From: Variovorax saccharolyticus
GTDB lineage: Bacteria; Pseudomonadota; Gammaproteobacteria; Burkholderiales; Burkholderiaceae_C
NCBI RefSeq assembly: GCF_030316765.1
Contig: NZ_JASZYT010000004.1
Span: 372,001-436,000, forward strand
Direction: 5' to 3'
Length of the DNA: 64,000 nucleotides
The position numbers and the translations under genes were made by a program. Of this stretch, positions 35,003 to 43,723 are shown one piece after another. The notes below the pieces were generated by a model. It did no database searches and had not been told where the DNA came from. It worked only from the letters and a program-made list of their open reading frames with translations. Position 1 is the stretch's first letter; each line of letters starts with the position of its first letter.

Positions 35003-35063
35003 TTCGATCCCCCAACGCGATCGTCAATTTGATCCTGAAGGAGTGTGACTCATGTCATCAGGG

Positions 35064-36431
35064 TCATGACTCGAACCCCCTGAGGAACTCGCGTCGCGTC
35101 TTTGGCCCGTAGGTCCTGAAGTGAGGATCGGGTTTCTCCAGGTAGGCCATGCGCTTCCGGGCGACCGAGTCGCGGTCGGTGTATCGCTTCACTTCCGCCG
35201 GCTTCAAGCCGTACACCTTCGCGGCGTTGAGGCCGAATATCCTGGCCCGCAGCGCAGGCGTCATCTCGGGATAGCCATGCCGTTCGCGCAGTTCCGCCGA
35301 GATCTGGAAGGTGCGGAAGGCTTGGATCTGGTCCTGCGGTGAGCCGTACCAGATCGAATCCGTGCCCCACAGCACGTTGTTCTCGCCGCACGCGACGATC
35401 AGCTTGCCCAGGGCGTGAGCCGCCTGTTCGGGGTCACGCATCAGGAAGCGCCAGGTGCTGCCCAACTCCGCGTAGACGTTGCTGTTCGGCGGGACCTGGT
35501 GTTTGCGCAAGGACGTGATCAGCGTGTCGATGCCGTCGCTCTTGCCGCTCGCGTCGTAGGCCCTTTCGGTCACCGTGCTGACGAAGCCCGAGTGATAGAT
35601 AAGGAAGTTCACGTCCGGGTAGCGCCTGGCGACGACGCCGATGTCGCTGCACTGGCTGTGTTCGTAGGACCGTGCTCCGAACGGCAGCCCCTTGTGGATG
35701 CAGATGTTCTTGACGCCCAGTGCGCGAGCCTTCTCGATGAACCGGATGCCGACTTCGTCGTGCAGGAAGTAGCCCTTGCCGTCCGGTCCGTACTGCGTGT
35801 AGGTCTTCCAGGCGCTGATGCCCCACTTCTCGTGCAGCTCGTCCATGCCTTCGAGGTCTCCGGGCTGGTTCGGGTTGACGCGTCCATGCAGCAGCAGCCG
35901 GTGCGTCCCCTCGAGCTTGTCGACCAGCCGGCGGACCTGGTCGGCGGCCTGGATCGTGACCGGCTCGGCATCCCGGGCGGAGGGTACGAAGGACAGCACC
36001 ATCACGTCGGTGTCGCTGTCCATGAACACGTCCTTGAGGAAGACCTCCGCGCTCTTCGAATTACCCTTCGGCGTGTCGATGAAGTGACCCTGGACGTCGA
36101 GGATGAACTCCTGCCTGGCGGGGCCGACCTGCGCGCGTGCGAGCTGCATGTCCAGCATGGCGTCGCGGGGCAGCTCGAAGAAGCCGCCGGTCCTTCCGGC
36201 CGCGGCGTTGGCCGCGTTGAAGGCCAGCAGCGTGCTGGCCGCGCCACATGACGAGGTCAGGAATGCTCGCTTCGAGCATCCCAGCCGCTTCGCGTTGGTT
36301 GCCGCGGCCTCGTGTGCGAGGCGGTTGGCTTCGATGTTCGCCGGCCACAGCGACACCGGTGCGAACTCGCCATTCGAGGTGCTGTCGAGCTTGATGGGAA
36401 GGCGCTTGCCCTCAGGGTCGCTGTCATGCAT
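35064..36431 (-). CDS. Amidohydrolase-family protein, probably Tat-exported
   Basis: A 455-aa TIM-barrel hydrolase. A ~45-residue N-terminus contains a Tat-like KRAFLTSSCGAASTLLAF segment. The barrel begins FILDVQGHFIDT (single His in the first-strand metal motif), then RVNPNQPGDLEGMDELHEKWG, CIHKGLPFG, FLIYHSGFV and the late metal-ligand strand LWGTDSIWYGSP. Related proteins are predicted metal-dependent hydrolases or decarboxylases of the amidohydrolase-2 family. It is not obviously operonic with its neighbours (36 bases from the DUF3750 gene). Confidence 0.85.
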   Translation of the reverse strand: MHDSDPEGKRLPIKLDSTSNGEFAPVSLWPANIEANRLAHEAAATNAKRLGCSKRAFLTSSCGAASTLLAFNAANAAAGRTGGFFELPRDAMLDMQLARAQVGPARQEFILDVQGHFIDTPKGNSKSAEVFLKDVFMDSDTDVMVLSFVPSARDAEPVTIQAADQVRRLVDKLEGTHRLLLHGRVNPNQPGDLEGMDELHEKWGISAWKTYTQYGPDGKGYFLHDEVGIRFIEKARALGVKNICIHKGLPFGARSYEHSQCSDIGVVARRYPDVNFLIYHSGFVSTVTERAYDASGKSDGIDTLITSLRKHQVPPNSNVYAELGSTWRFLMRDPEQAAHALGKLIVACGENNVLWGTDSIWYGSPQDQIQAFRTFQISAELRERHGYPEMTPALRARIFGLNAAKVYGLKPAEVKRYTDRDSVARKRMAYLEKPDPHFRTYGPKTRREFLRGFES

Positions 36432-36467
36432 GGTGGTCCCCCGGTTTGATCACGAAGACCCGCCGCG

Positions 36468-37250
36468 TCAGGGCAGCCGCCCAAAACCTGGCACGCGCAG
36501 CGCCATGTCGTCGACGTCGATGCCGAAGCCAAGCCCCAGCAGGTTCAGTTCCAGGCCCTCGTCCTGTGCCACCGTCACGCCCACCAGGCCCAGCAACGAC
36601 ACTTGCCAGCCGGTGCCGCTGGGTGCGTGGTCGACAAAGGTGGTCGGTCCGAGGTAGTCCTTGCCGATGGCGGTGGGCGGGAGGTCCAGGCGCAAGTCGG
36701 GCACCTGGCGGGCCACCCAGGCCACGAAGGTGTTGCTGTTGGGGCCGGGCCAGAGTCGGTAGGACTCGCGCCAGGGATAGGCCGTCACCGCGGATTCGAT
36801 CTGGTCGATCAGGGCTTCTGCATGGGCACCCCGGTGATCCGCCAGCAGCTGCGGATAGGCGCCGAACCACTGCAGGTCCGGGGCGTCGACTTCGCTGATG
36901 ACCAAGGCATCGCCGCCTTGGCGCGCCCGCCAGCCGACGATGTGGTAGGTGGTGTAGCGCTCCGAGCCGGCGCGCTTGACCGCGATCCAGGGGTGGATGC
37001 CGAAGGCGCCGCGCCATCGCACGATGCGAGCGCCATAGACCTGCACCACTGCACCGGGTTCGGCCGCAGGGCTGGGCGCCTGTCTGGTGCTCTCGCGGCT
37101 CGTCATGTGCCAAGGGGTGTTCAGGTCCAGGTTGCCGGAGGCCAGCACACCGATCGGCCCGAGCATCAAGACGCCGAGAAGCCCCAGCAACACCAGCGAC
37201 CAGCGCGGCAAGCGCCTCCGGAGCGCAGGCGAAGAAGAGGCTTTGACCAT
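36468..37250 (-). CDS. DUF3750 domain protein
   Basis: A 260-aa protein with one N-terminal transmembrane helix (about 18-38). The DUF3750 core follows: VYGARIVRWRGAFGIHPWIAVK, YHIVGWR, WPGPNSNTFVAWVARQVP and GLVGVTVAQDEGLELNLLGLGFG. The family has a papain-like/NlpC-type flavour in its HxWxAxK and SNTF motifs, but its function is unassigned. Probably membrane-anchored with the domain in the periplasm. Confidence 0.85.
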   Translation of the reverse strand: MVKASSSPALRRRLPRWSLVLLGLLGVLMLGPIGVLASGNLDLNTPWHMTSRESTRQAPSPAAEPGAVVQVYGARIVRWRGAFGIHPWIAVKRAGSERYTTYHIVGWRARQGGDALVISEVDAPDLQWFGAYPQLLADHRGAHAEALIDQIESAVTAYPWRESYRLWPGPNSNTFVAWVARQVPDLRLDLPPTAIGKDYLGPTTFVDHAPSGTGWQVSLLGLVGVTVAQDEGLELNLLGLGFGIDVDDMALRVPGFGRLP

Positions 37251-37307
37251 CGCGCCAGTATGCGCGCGGTGGCGGCCTGGCGGAACGAAATAGAAACCGG
37301 CAAGGGC

Positions 37308-38273
37308 TCAGTCGACCTTGATGTTCGACTCCTCGATGACCTTCTTCCACTTCACGGCTTCCTTTGCAGCGTGGGTCATCGCTTCCTCCGGTGTCCCGCC
37401 CGCCGGCTGGATGCTCAATTCAGCGAGCTTGTCCCTCGTCGTCTTCTCGTCCAGGACCGCATTCAAGCTCTTGTTCAGCTTGGCGATCACATCCTTCGGC
37501 GTGCCGGAAGGGGCCAGCAGCGTGTACCAGACCACCAGTTCGAAGTCCTTGATGCCCGACTCGGATACGGTGGGCAGGTCCGGGAACATGGGCGAGCGCT
37601 GTGGCGTCGTGATCGCGAGGCTGCGCAGCTTGCCCGACTTGACGAGCGGCATGGCCTCCGGGGCGAGTATGAGCATGAAGTCCACCTGCCCCGCCATGAG
37701 GTCTTGCACGGCCGGCGCCCCGCCTTTGTAGGGGATGTGCACGACCTCCACGGCTGCGGCTTTCTTGAACAGCTCCGTCGCCAGATGGTTCGGGGTTCCC
37801 GCCCCGGGGGACGCATAGTTCCTGCCCGGGTTCGCCTTCAGGAAGCGCTGGAACTCGGCCATGTTCGCTGCCGGCACGGCGGGATGCACCGCGACCATCG
37901 CGGGCACGTCGGCGACCCGGCCTATCGCGGTGAGCTCCTTCGAGGCATCGAACGAGAGCTTGGGGTAAAGCACCGGATTGATCGCCTGGGTCGTCATCGT
38001 CGACAGCAGCAAGGTGTAGCCGTCCCCCGGGGCCTTGGCGACGACCCCGGCGCCGATGGCCTCTCCCGCACCCGGCCGGTTTTCGATCACCACCGGCTGG
38101 CCGAGGTTGCCGGACATCCTCTGGCCCAGGAATCGCGCCAGCACGTCGGTGGTGCCGCCGGGCGCATACGGAACCACGATCCTGATCGGCTTGCTCGGGA
38201 AATCCTGGGCAACCGCGACTGCGGCCCACGTGAACAGCGCGAGCACCCATGCCATCTTTTTCGTCGTCTTCAT
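37308..38273 (-). CDS. Bug-family substrate-binding protein
   Basis: A 321-aa TctC/Bug receptor. ATG 38273 follows GAGGAAG; the signal peptide runs about residues 1-23 (ending VAVAQ). Hallmarks are FPSKPIRIVVPYAPGGTTDVLAR and YASPGAGTPNHLATELF. It is the last of three leftward genes after two Gfo/Idh/MocA dehydrogenases, so its ligand may be a sugar acid or polyol-type compound oxidised by them (inference). No TctAB genes are adjacent. Confidence 0.93.
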   Translation of the reverse strand: MKTTKKMAWVLALFTWAAVAVAQDFPSKPIRIVVPYAPGGTTDVLARFLGQRMSGNLGQPVVIENRPGAGEAIGAGVVAKAPGDGYTLLLSTMTTQAINPVLYPKLSFDASKELTAIGRVADVPAMVAVHPAVPAANMAEFQRFLKANPGRNYASPGAGTPNHLATELFKKAAAVEVVHIPYKGGAPAVQDLMAGQVDFMLILAPEAMPLVKSGKLRSLAITTPQRSPMFPDLPTVSESGIKDFELVVWYTLLAPSGTPKDVIAKLNKSLNAVLDEKTTRDKLAELSIQPAGGTPEEAMTHAAKEAVKWKKVIEESNIKVD

Positions 38274-38310
38274 GTCTTCCTCTGTTTTGGTTGGGGAATC
38301 GTCGGATGCC

Positions 38311-39342
38311 TCAGGCCGGCAATGCGGCCGGTCCGGGCTCGAACTCGCCGGCTGCGATGATCTTTTCGATGAGCCGGTGCGTCTCGAGCGCCTCTTCGCC
38401 GCTGACGGCCGGCGACCGGCCATGCGCGATCGCCTCGAGAAAATCCCGATGCAGCGCGATGTGGGCCGCGGGAGAGAAATCCATGATCGAGTCGCCACTG
38501 CCCGACTTCGCTTCGCCGGCGATCACTTCGGTCCGCCCGTCATGGAACAGCACGCGCAGGCTGCCGCCCACCAGGGAGACTGTCGCATGGGTGCACACGA
38601 GCTCCAGGGACTCTGCGCGGCCGGGGTACATCGCGGTCGTGGCCATGAGGACGCCGGGCGCACCGTTGCCCAGGCTGAGCAGCGCTGCAGCGAAATCCTC
38701 GGTTTCCATGCGATGGATGGCGGTCGTTCGCACGCGGGAAGCGACCACGTCGCGCACGCCGACCAGGCTGCGGAACAAGTCCAGGGCATGGATGGCCTGC
38801 GTCAGCAGAACGCCTCCGCCGTCGCGCGCGACCGAGCCACGCCCGGTCTGGTCGTAGTAGCCGCCTTGCGAGCGCCACCAGGGCACCTGCAGAACCCCCG
38901 CCTGCAACTCGCCGAGCGCGGAGGACGAGAGCAACTCCCTCAGGCGCACCGCGGCGGGTCGAAAGCGATGCTGCAGGACCACGCCGAAGCGCAAGTCGGT
39001 GCCCGCCGCCAGCTTGACCAGCTCCTCGGCCCTGGCGAGGCTCACGTCGAGCGGCTTCTCGACCAGGGTGTGCTTGCCAGCCGCCAGCGCCTGACCCGCG
39101 ATCGCCAGATGGGTGTGGGCGGGCGTGGCCACGATGACGGCTTCCACGCCCGGGTCCTGCAGCACGAGCTCGATGGTGTCGGTCACCCGGGTATGGGCGG
39201 GCACCATCGCCCTGGCGTTCTCCGGGTCGCTCTTCGTGACGGCCCAGCGCAGGTCCACCCGGTCTTGCAACTCGCTCAAGCTGGCAAGGTGCGGCTGCGA
39301 GCCAGGCCCGAGTCCGATCAGAGCCATGCCGATCCGCTTCAC
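38311..39342 (-). CDS. Gfo/Idh/MocA-family oxidoreductase
   Basis: A 343-aa NAD(P)-dependent dehydrogenase. The N-terminal Rossmann domain has IGMALIGLGPGSQPHL; EKPLDV at about residue 95 carries the catalytic Lys of the EKP motif. A long C-terminal beta-sheet domain follows. I chose GTG 39342, which overlaps the previous gene's TGA (GTGA), over an earlier ATG that would overlap further. The middle gene of a three-gene unit. Confidence 0.9.
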   Translation of the reverse strand: MKRIGMALIGLGPGSQPHLASLSELQDRVDLRWAVTKSDPENARAMVPAHTRVTDTIELVLQDPGVEAVIVATPAHTHLAIAGQALAAGKHTLVEKPLDVSLARAEELVKLAAGTDLRFGVVLQHRFRPAAVRLRELLSSSALGELQAGVLQVPWWRSQGGYYDQTGRGSVARDGGGVLLTQAIHALDLFRSLVGVRDVVASRVRTTAIHRMETEDFAAALLSLGNGAPGVLMATTAMYPGRAESLELVCTHATVSLVGGSLRVLFHDGRTEVIAGEAKSGSGDSIMDFSPAAHIALHRDFLEAIAHGRSPAVSGEEALETHRLIEKIIAAGEFEPGPAALPA

Positions 39343-40364
39343 CGTGATGGCTCCGAGGCTGCTTGTGCTCGTGCTTGCGCGTCGAGTGCCAGCCGGCACA
39401 CCGTGAAGGCGTGTTCATGGCTGATGGCGGATTGCGTGCGCTGCTTCACGTCATCGACCAGCTGGTCGAAGAAGGTGATCGGCTCGTGGGTGCAGTCCAG
39501 ATGGCGGGCGCCGCTGCGGTCGCACAGGAACAGATGGTCCGTGCCCTCGCGGCCCGCGATGTCGACGTACTTGCGGATCTCGATGGAGCCTTCCGTGCCG
39601 GCAACGAAGAGCCGCCCGTCTCCCCAGGTGGGCAAGCCGTCCGGCGTGAACCAGTCGACACGGATGTAGCCGCGCGCCCCGTTCGAGGCCGAGGCCAGCG
39701 CGATTTCGCCGAAGTCCTCGAAGTCCTCGGGCGTCGTCTTGCCGAAGTGCGCCACGCCGGCGTGGTTGACCTTGGCATCCCTGGAGCCGGTGAGCACCAG
39801 GAACTGGTCGATCTGGTGCGACGCGATGTCCACCAGGATCCCGCCGTAGCAGCTCTTGTCGAAGAACCAGGCCGGACGGATGGCCTGGTTCAGCCGATGC
39901 GGCCCCAGCCCCAGCGTCTGGATGACCTCGCCGATCGCGCCGTCAGCGATCAGCCTCCGGGCCGTCGCGACGGAAGGCACGATCATCCGCTCGGAAAAGC
40001 AGATGGCGAACAGCCTGCCGGTCTCGCGCACGGTCGACCGGACTTGCTCGAGCTGCGCGTGGCTGACGACGCCGGGCTTGTCCGTGAGAACGTCCTTGCC
40101 ATGTCTCATGGCGGCCATGGCGATCTGCGCCCGCTCCGAGGGCACACCCGCCGTGACGATCAGGTCGATGGCGGGATCCTGAAGCAGTTCGTCGGCGTGG
40201 CGCAGCTCCCTGAGTTGCGGGAAGCGGTTTCGAACACCTTCCAGCACCCGCGGATCCGTGGTGGAAGACAAATACCCCGCACAGGTCGCGCCTGCCCGAA
40301 GCAGCCCTTCGATGAGGTGGAAGACGTGCCGGTGATCGATGCCGATGACTCCGAACCTGATCAT
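39339..40364 (-). CDS. Gfo/Idh/MocA-family oxidoreductase
   Basis: A 341-aa dehydrogenase with FGVIGIDHRHVFHLIEGL at the N-terminus, VTAGVPSERAQ, and TDKPGVVS in place of the usual EKP (Lys conserved, Glu replaced by Asp). The YGGILVDIASHQIDQFL segment is the typical GG..D...H.ID motif. It is divergent in sequence from the neighbour it is coupled to, so the two probably catalyse successive or different steps on related polyols or sugar derivatives. Confidence 0.9.
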   Translation of the reverse strand: MIRFGVIGIDHRHVFHLIEGLLRAGATCAGYLSSTTDPRVLEGVRNRFPQLRELRHADELLQDPAIDLIVTAGVPSERAQIAMAAMRHGKDVLTDKPGVVSHAQLEQVRSTVRETGRLFAICFSERMIVPSVATARRLIADGAIGEVIQTLGLGPHRLNQAIRPAWFFDKSCYGGILVDIASHQIDQFLVLTGSRDAKVNHAGVAHFGKTTPEDFEDFGEIALASASNGARGYIRVDWFTPDGLPTWGDGRLFVAGTEGSIEIRKYVDIAGREGTDHLFLCDRSGARHLDCTHEPITFFDQLVDDVKQRTQSAISHEHAFTVCRLALDAQARAQAASEPSR

Positions 40365-40483
40365 GCGGCGCGTCCTCTTGCAGTTCCGCAGCGCCGGGAG
40401 GCGCGGGCTGCGCCGCCTCGTGCTGCGGAGCCGGCAGTCTCGAAGCCCCCGGCTCGAATGTCCAATTCCGAATTCGATCGGAT

Positions 40484-40502
40484 CGATACCGTGCGGGTAT
40501 CG
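40484..40502. promoter_or_regulatory. Inverted repeat upstream of dehydrogenase operon
   Basis: CGATACC-GTGCG-GGTATCG, a perfect 7-bp-arm repeat lying between the LysR gene's stop and the start of the leftward dehydrogenase operon. It may be an operator for that operon or a weak terminator for the LysR gene; no T-run is present. Confidence 0.35.
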
Positions 40503-40530
40503 GTGCCCCGCCGAGCGGGCCTGCCTGGCC

Positions 40531-41427
40531 TCAGCGAACCGTTCGCGCCTGGCTGCCGAACTCGCGCACGACCTCGAGCATTCGCTGCAGGACCGGCGAA
40601 GCCTCGTCCTTGCGGTAGAAGCAATGCACCTCCATGAACGCTTCTTCGCTGCCGGCCTCCAGGGGCACGTAGGTCACCCCGGGCAATTGCAGGTTGGCCA
40701 TGGACTGCGGCACCAGCGCGAGTTGACGGCTGATCCCGGTCATCAGGGTGGCCATGACGAGGTCGCCGGCCTGCCCCGAGAACCGGGGCTCGAAGCCTGC
40801 ATTCCGGCACAGGCGAAGCGTGATGGCGGGCGCCGACCGCGAGGATGCCGTGACGATGGGCTGGTCTCGAAGCAGCGCCACCGGAACCGATTCGCGCCCG
40901 GCGAACGGGTGCGCATCGCTCATGGCGACCAGCAGGCGCTCCCTGGCCACGAGTTCGACCGCCAGGTCGGCATCCAGCGGCACCATCCGCTCGAAGGCGA
41001 CCAGGACCCGGCGCTGGCGGATCGCAACGACCTGCTGGGGCGTCTGCCCATGGTGCAGCGACACCTCCACCTCCGGATGCGCCTGCGAGAAGCGGGCGAG
41101 CAGCTGCGGGACGACGCCGAACATCGCGGACCCGTGAAGTCCGACGTCGATGCGGCCGGTCTCGCCGCTGCCGACGCGCCGCGCGCGATCGGCGGCCTGG
41201 TCGACGAGTCCGAAGATGTCCCGTGCGTCCTGCAGCAAGGCCTCGCCGGCCTGGGTCAGCAGCATGCCGCGAGGTGCCCGCTCGAAGAGCTGCGCTCCGA
41301 CCTCTTCCTCCAATGCCTTGATCTGCCGGGTCAAGGGTGGCTGCGACATGTGCAGCCGCTCGGCCGCACGGCCGAGATTCCGCTCTTCGGCTGCGGCAAC
41401 GAAATAGCTCAGCTGACGTAAATCCAT
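40531..41427 (-). CDS. LysR-family transcriptional regulator
   Basis: A 298-aa regulator. N-terminal HTH is at residues 1-60 (LRQLSYFVAAAEERNLGRAAERLHMSQPPLTRQIKALEEEVG) and a periplasmic-binding-fold effector domain follows. It begins at ATG 41427; an earlier in-frame ATG would add an unlikely Arg/Pro-rich tail. It lies on the same strand as, and downstream of, the sulfonate ABC genes (110-base gap), and upstream of the Gfo/Idh operon, so either set could be its target. Confidence 0.93.
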   Translation of the reverse strand: MDLRQLSYFVAAAEERNLGRAAERLHMSQPPLTRQIKALEEEVGAQLFERAPRGMLLTQAGEALLQDARDIFGLVDQAADRARRVGSGETGRIDVGLHGSAMFGVVPQLLARFSQAHPEVEVSLHHGQTPQQVVAIRQRRVLVAFERMVPLDADLAVELVARERLLVAMSDAHPFAGRESVPVALLRDQPIVTASSRSAPAITLRLCRNAGFEPRFSGQAGDLVMATLMTGISRQLALVPQSMANLQLPGVTYVPLEAGSEEAFMEVHCFYRKDEASPVLQRMLEVVREFGSQARTVR

Positions 41428-41537
41428 GGGGGTCCCTCCGGTCCGGTGCGCTTTGGCGCGCCATTGTCTGCCGACCTTGCCCCCCACCCGGACCCGGCGA
41501 CGCCCCGACCTGCGCAGGAGGTCCGCCGACGCTGTCG

Positions 41538-42494
41538 TCAGGCGCCGGTCGTGAAGCCGATATCGAAGGTCGGCCGCACATCCAGCGGCTGCCGGATCAG
41601 GCCCACCTGCTGGTAGAAGTCCGCCGTACGCTGCTGGTCGGCGATCACCTGGGCGTCGATCGGCACCCACTTCTGCTGGCGACGCTCGAACTGCAGCTTC
41701 GCGGCCTCGGGCGGGATGCCGATGATCTTGGCCAGCGTGGCCGAGAACGCATCGACGTTCCGGTAGGACCAGGCCTGGGCCTTGACCACGCGCTGCAGGA
41801 AGTCCTGCAGCACCGGCCGCTTGGCCGCGATCGCCGCGTCGGTGGCTGCGAGGTAGCTCAAGCCCGGCAGCAGGCCGCGCCCGCTCACCAGCACGCGCGC
41901 ATGCTGGCTCGTTTCGGCCAGTGCGGTGTAGGGCTCCCAGGTGGCCCAGGCGTCGACCGAGCCTTGGGTCAGCGCCAGCTTGGCATCGGCCGGCGCCAGG
42001 AAGCGCAGGGTCACGTCCTCCGGCTTGAGGCCGGCCGCGGTGATGGCCTTGAGCGTGACGAAGTGGCCGATCGAGCCGCGGTTGGTGGCGATGCTGCGGC
42101 CCTTCAGCTCGGCGGCCGTCTTGAGCGGCGAATCGGGCCGGACCAGGACGGCCGTGCCATAGGCATCCGAGCGGTTCGCACCGATGGCCTTGACGCGCGT
42201 GCCCGCCGCGAGGGCGAAGACCAGCGGCGCATCACCGATCGGGCCGGAGTCGACCGCGCCCGCGTTGAGCGCCTCGGCCAGCGGCGCGGCGGCCGGGAAT
42301 TCCGACCACTGGATGTCGTAGCCCAGGCCGTCGAGGCCGTCGGCGGCCTCGAGCAGGGCGCGCAGCCCGCCCTTCTGGTCGCCGGCCTTGAGCAGCGGGC
42401 GCGCCTGCGCATGCAGCCGGGCCGCCGGCAGGGCGAGCGCGGCGCCGGCGGCGAGCGAATGAGCGACGAACTGGCGGCGCGATGCCTGTGTCAT
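41538..42494 (-). CDS. ABC substrate-binding protein, sulfonate/nitrate type
   Basis: A 318-aa periplasmic protein of the SsuA/NrtA-like fold. A Tat-like signal (SRRQFVAHSLAAGAALALPAARL) is followed by motifs DSGPIGDAPLVFALAAG, KTAAELKGRSIATNRGS and VDAWATWEPYTALAE. AAAGGAG lies 8 bases before ATG 42494. It is the last gene in the leftward organosulfur unit and the third binding protein of the cluster; it may provide a second ligand specificity to the permease at 44497. Confidence 0.92.
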   Translation of the reverse strand: MTQASRRQFVAHSLAAGAALALPAARLHAQARPLLKAGDQKGGLRALLEAADGLDGLGYDIQWSEFPAAAPLAEALNAGAVDSGPIGDAPLVFALAAGTRVKAIGANRSDAYGTAVLVRPDSPLKTAAELKGRSIATNRGSIGHFVTLKAITAAGLKPEDVTLRFLAPADAKLALTQGSVDAWATWEPYTALAETSQHARVLVSGRGLLPGLSYLAATDAAIAAKRPVLQDFLQRVVKAQAWSYRNVDAFSATLAKIIGIPPEAAKLQFERRQQKWVPIDAQVIADQQRTADFYQQVGLIRQPLDVRPTFDIGFTTGA

Positions 42495-42532
42495 GAGGAA
42501 ACTCCTTTGAAAGTGAAAAACCTGGCGGCCGC

Positions 42533-43693
42533 TCAGTGAACGAAGCCGCCCTTGAGGAAGCGCACCGGCTCCGAATCCATGCGCGCGATCAGCGCGCCGA
42601 GCCCGTCGGCGGGCGCTGCGCCGGCCGCGGTGCCGCGCGGCGCGGCGTCGGTGCGGCACAGCAGGTCGTCTTCCGACCAGCCGGCATCGCCGGGCCGGCT
42701 GCGGGCGCGCAGCCAGCCGTCGCGATCCGCCAGCAGCTGCGTGCCGGCCAGCCGGTCGGTGCCGGCGATCAGGGCGAAGGCGTCCCACGCCGCGGCCGAA
42801 TCGGTGACGCAGTCCGCGGCCTGGCCAGCCGCGCTGCCGTCGGCGGGCAGCAACTGCACGGTGACCATGCGCGGGTCCTCGCGCAGTTCGGGCGTCGCAC
42901 CGGCCGCGACGATGCGCAGGCGCTGTCCGCGCCAGCTCGCGAGCCGGCGTGGCTCGCGGCCCGCGCAGCGCACGACCGCGTCGGGCAGGCCGATCGGCTG
43001 GCGCCAGATGCTGGTCGTGCGCAGGCTCTGGCCGGCGCCCTGGGCCTTCATGAAATCGATCACGGCCCAGGCTTCGCTGTCCGTGAGCCGCTCGAAGGCC
43101 GGCATGGTCGGGCGGCCGTGACGGTCCATGGTGCCATGCAGCACGCGCCACAGCAGGTCGCCGTCGGCGCGTCGCCACAGCAGCGGTCCCGCGAGGTCCG
43201 GCGGCCACACGGGCTGTGCCGCGGCGAGCGGACCCTGGCCCCGGCCGTCGGCGCCGTGGCAGCCTGCGCACTGCGCGGCGTAGAGCGCGCGCCCCTGCGC
43301 AATGGCGTCGGCGCTGAAGCCCGTGGGCGAGCGATGAAAGCTGGTCGGGTAAGCCGGCACCAGCACCACTTCGGCCTCCGGCCACGGCGCGACGAGCAGC
43401 AGCAGCGGCACCGCAGCGGCGAAGAACCAGCGGCGGCCTCGCCAGGCCCAGGCCAGCAGCAGGCAAAGCGTAGCGAGCGCGAGCACGACCAGCGTCAGGG
43501 CCAGGCGGCGTGCCTGCCCGAGATCGATCAGCAGGTTCTCGCCCGTGAGGCGCAGCCCCCAGGGCCAGGCCGGCTGTCCGTGGCTGGTCCCGGCCAGCCC
43601 CAGCCACGCGAGCAGGCGCAGCAGGCCCAGCTGCGCGTCCTGCAGCAGCGCGATCAGGGGATTGAGCCAGCCGGCATCCGCCAGCACGGTCAT
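42533..43693 (-). CDS. Membrane-anchored c-type cytochrome
   Basis: A 386-aa protein. Hydrophobic helices lie in about residues 15-105, then a class I cytochrome c domain has the heme site C142-AGC-H146 (QCAGCHGADGRGQGP) and a Met-containing distal segment (RPTMPAFERLTDSEAWAVIDFMKA). A C-terminal domain of about 150 residues is unlike standard cytochromes. It sits between the ABC ATPase and a binding protein in a sulfonate-uptake operon, which is unusual. It probably passes electrons from a periplasmic oxidation to the respiratory chain; the donor enzyme is not identified here. Confidence 0.88.
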   Translation of the reverse strand: MTVLADAGWLNPLIALLQDAQLGLLRLLAWLGLAGTSHGQPAWPWGLRLTGENLLIDLGQARRLALTLVVLALATLCLLLAWAWRGRRWFFAAAVPLLLLVAPWPEAEVVLVPAYPTSFHRSPTGFSADAIAQGRALYAAQCAGCHGADGRGQGPLAAAQPVWPPDLAGPLLWRRADGDLLWRVLHGTMDRHGRPTMPAFERLTDSEAWAVIDFMKAQGAGQSLRTTSIWRQPIGLPDAVVRCAGREPRRLASWRGQRLRIVAAGATPELREDPRMVTVQLLPADGSAAGQAADCVTDSAAAWDAFALIAGTDRLAGTQLLADRDGWLRARSRPGDAGWSEDDLLCRTDAAPRGTAAGAAPADGLGALIARMDSEPVRFLKGGFVH

Positions 43694-43723
43694 GCCCCGG
43701 GGTCGCGGGCGCTCACCATGTGC

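Noticed and set aside
35026..35076. Overlapping GAGTCA/TGACTC repeats near the amidohydrolase stop
   Set aside because: Short degenerate arms straddling a stop codon; indistinguishable from chance.
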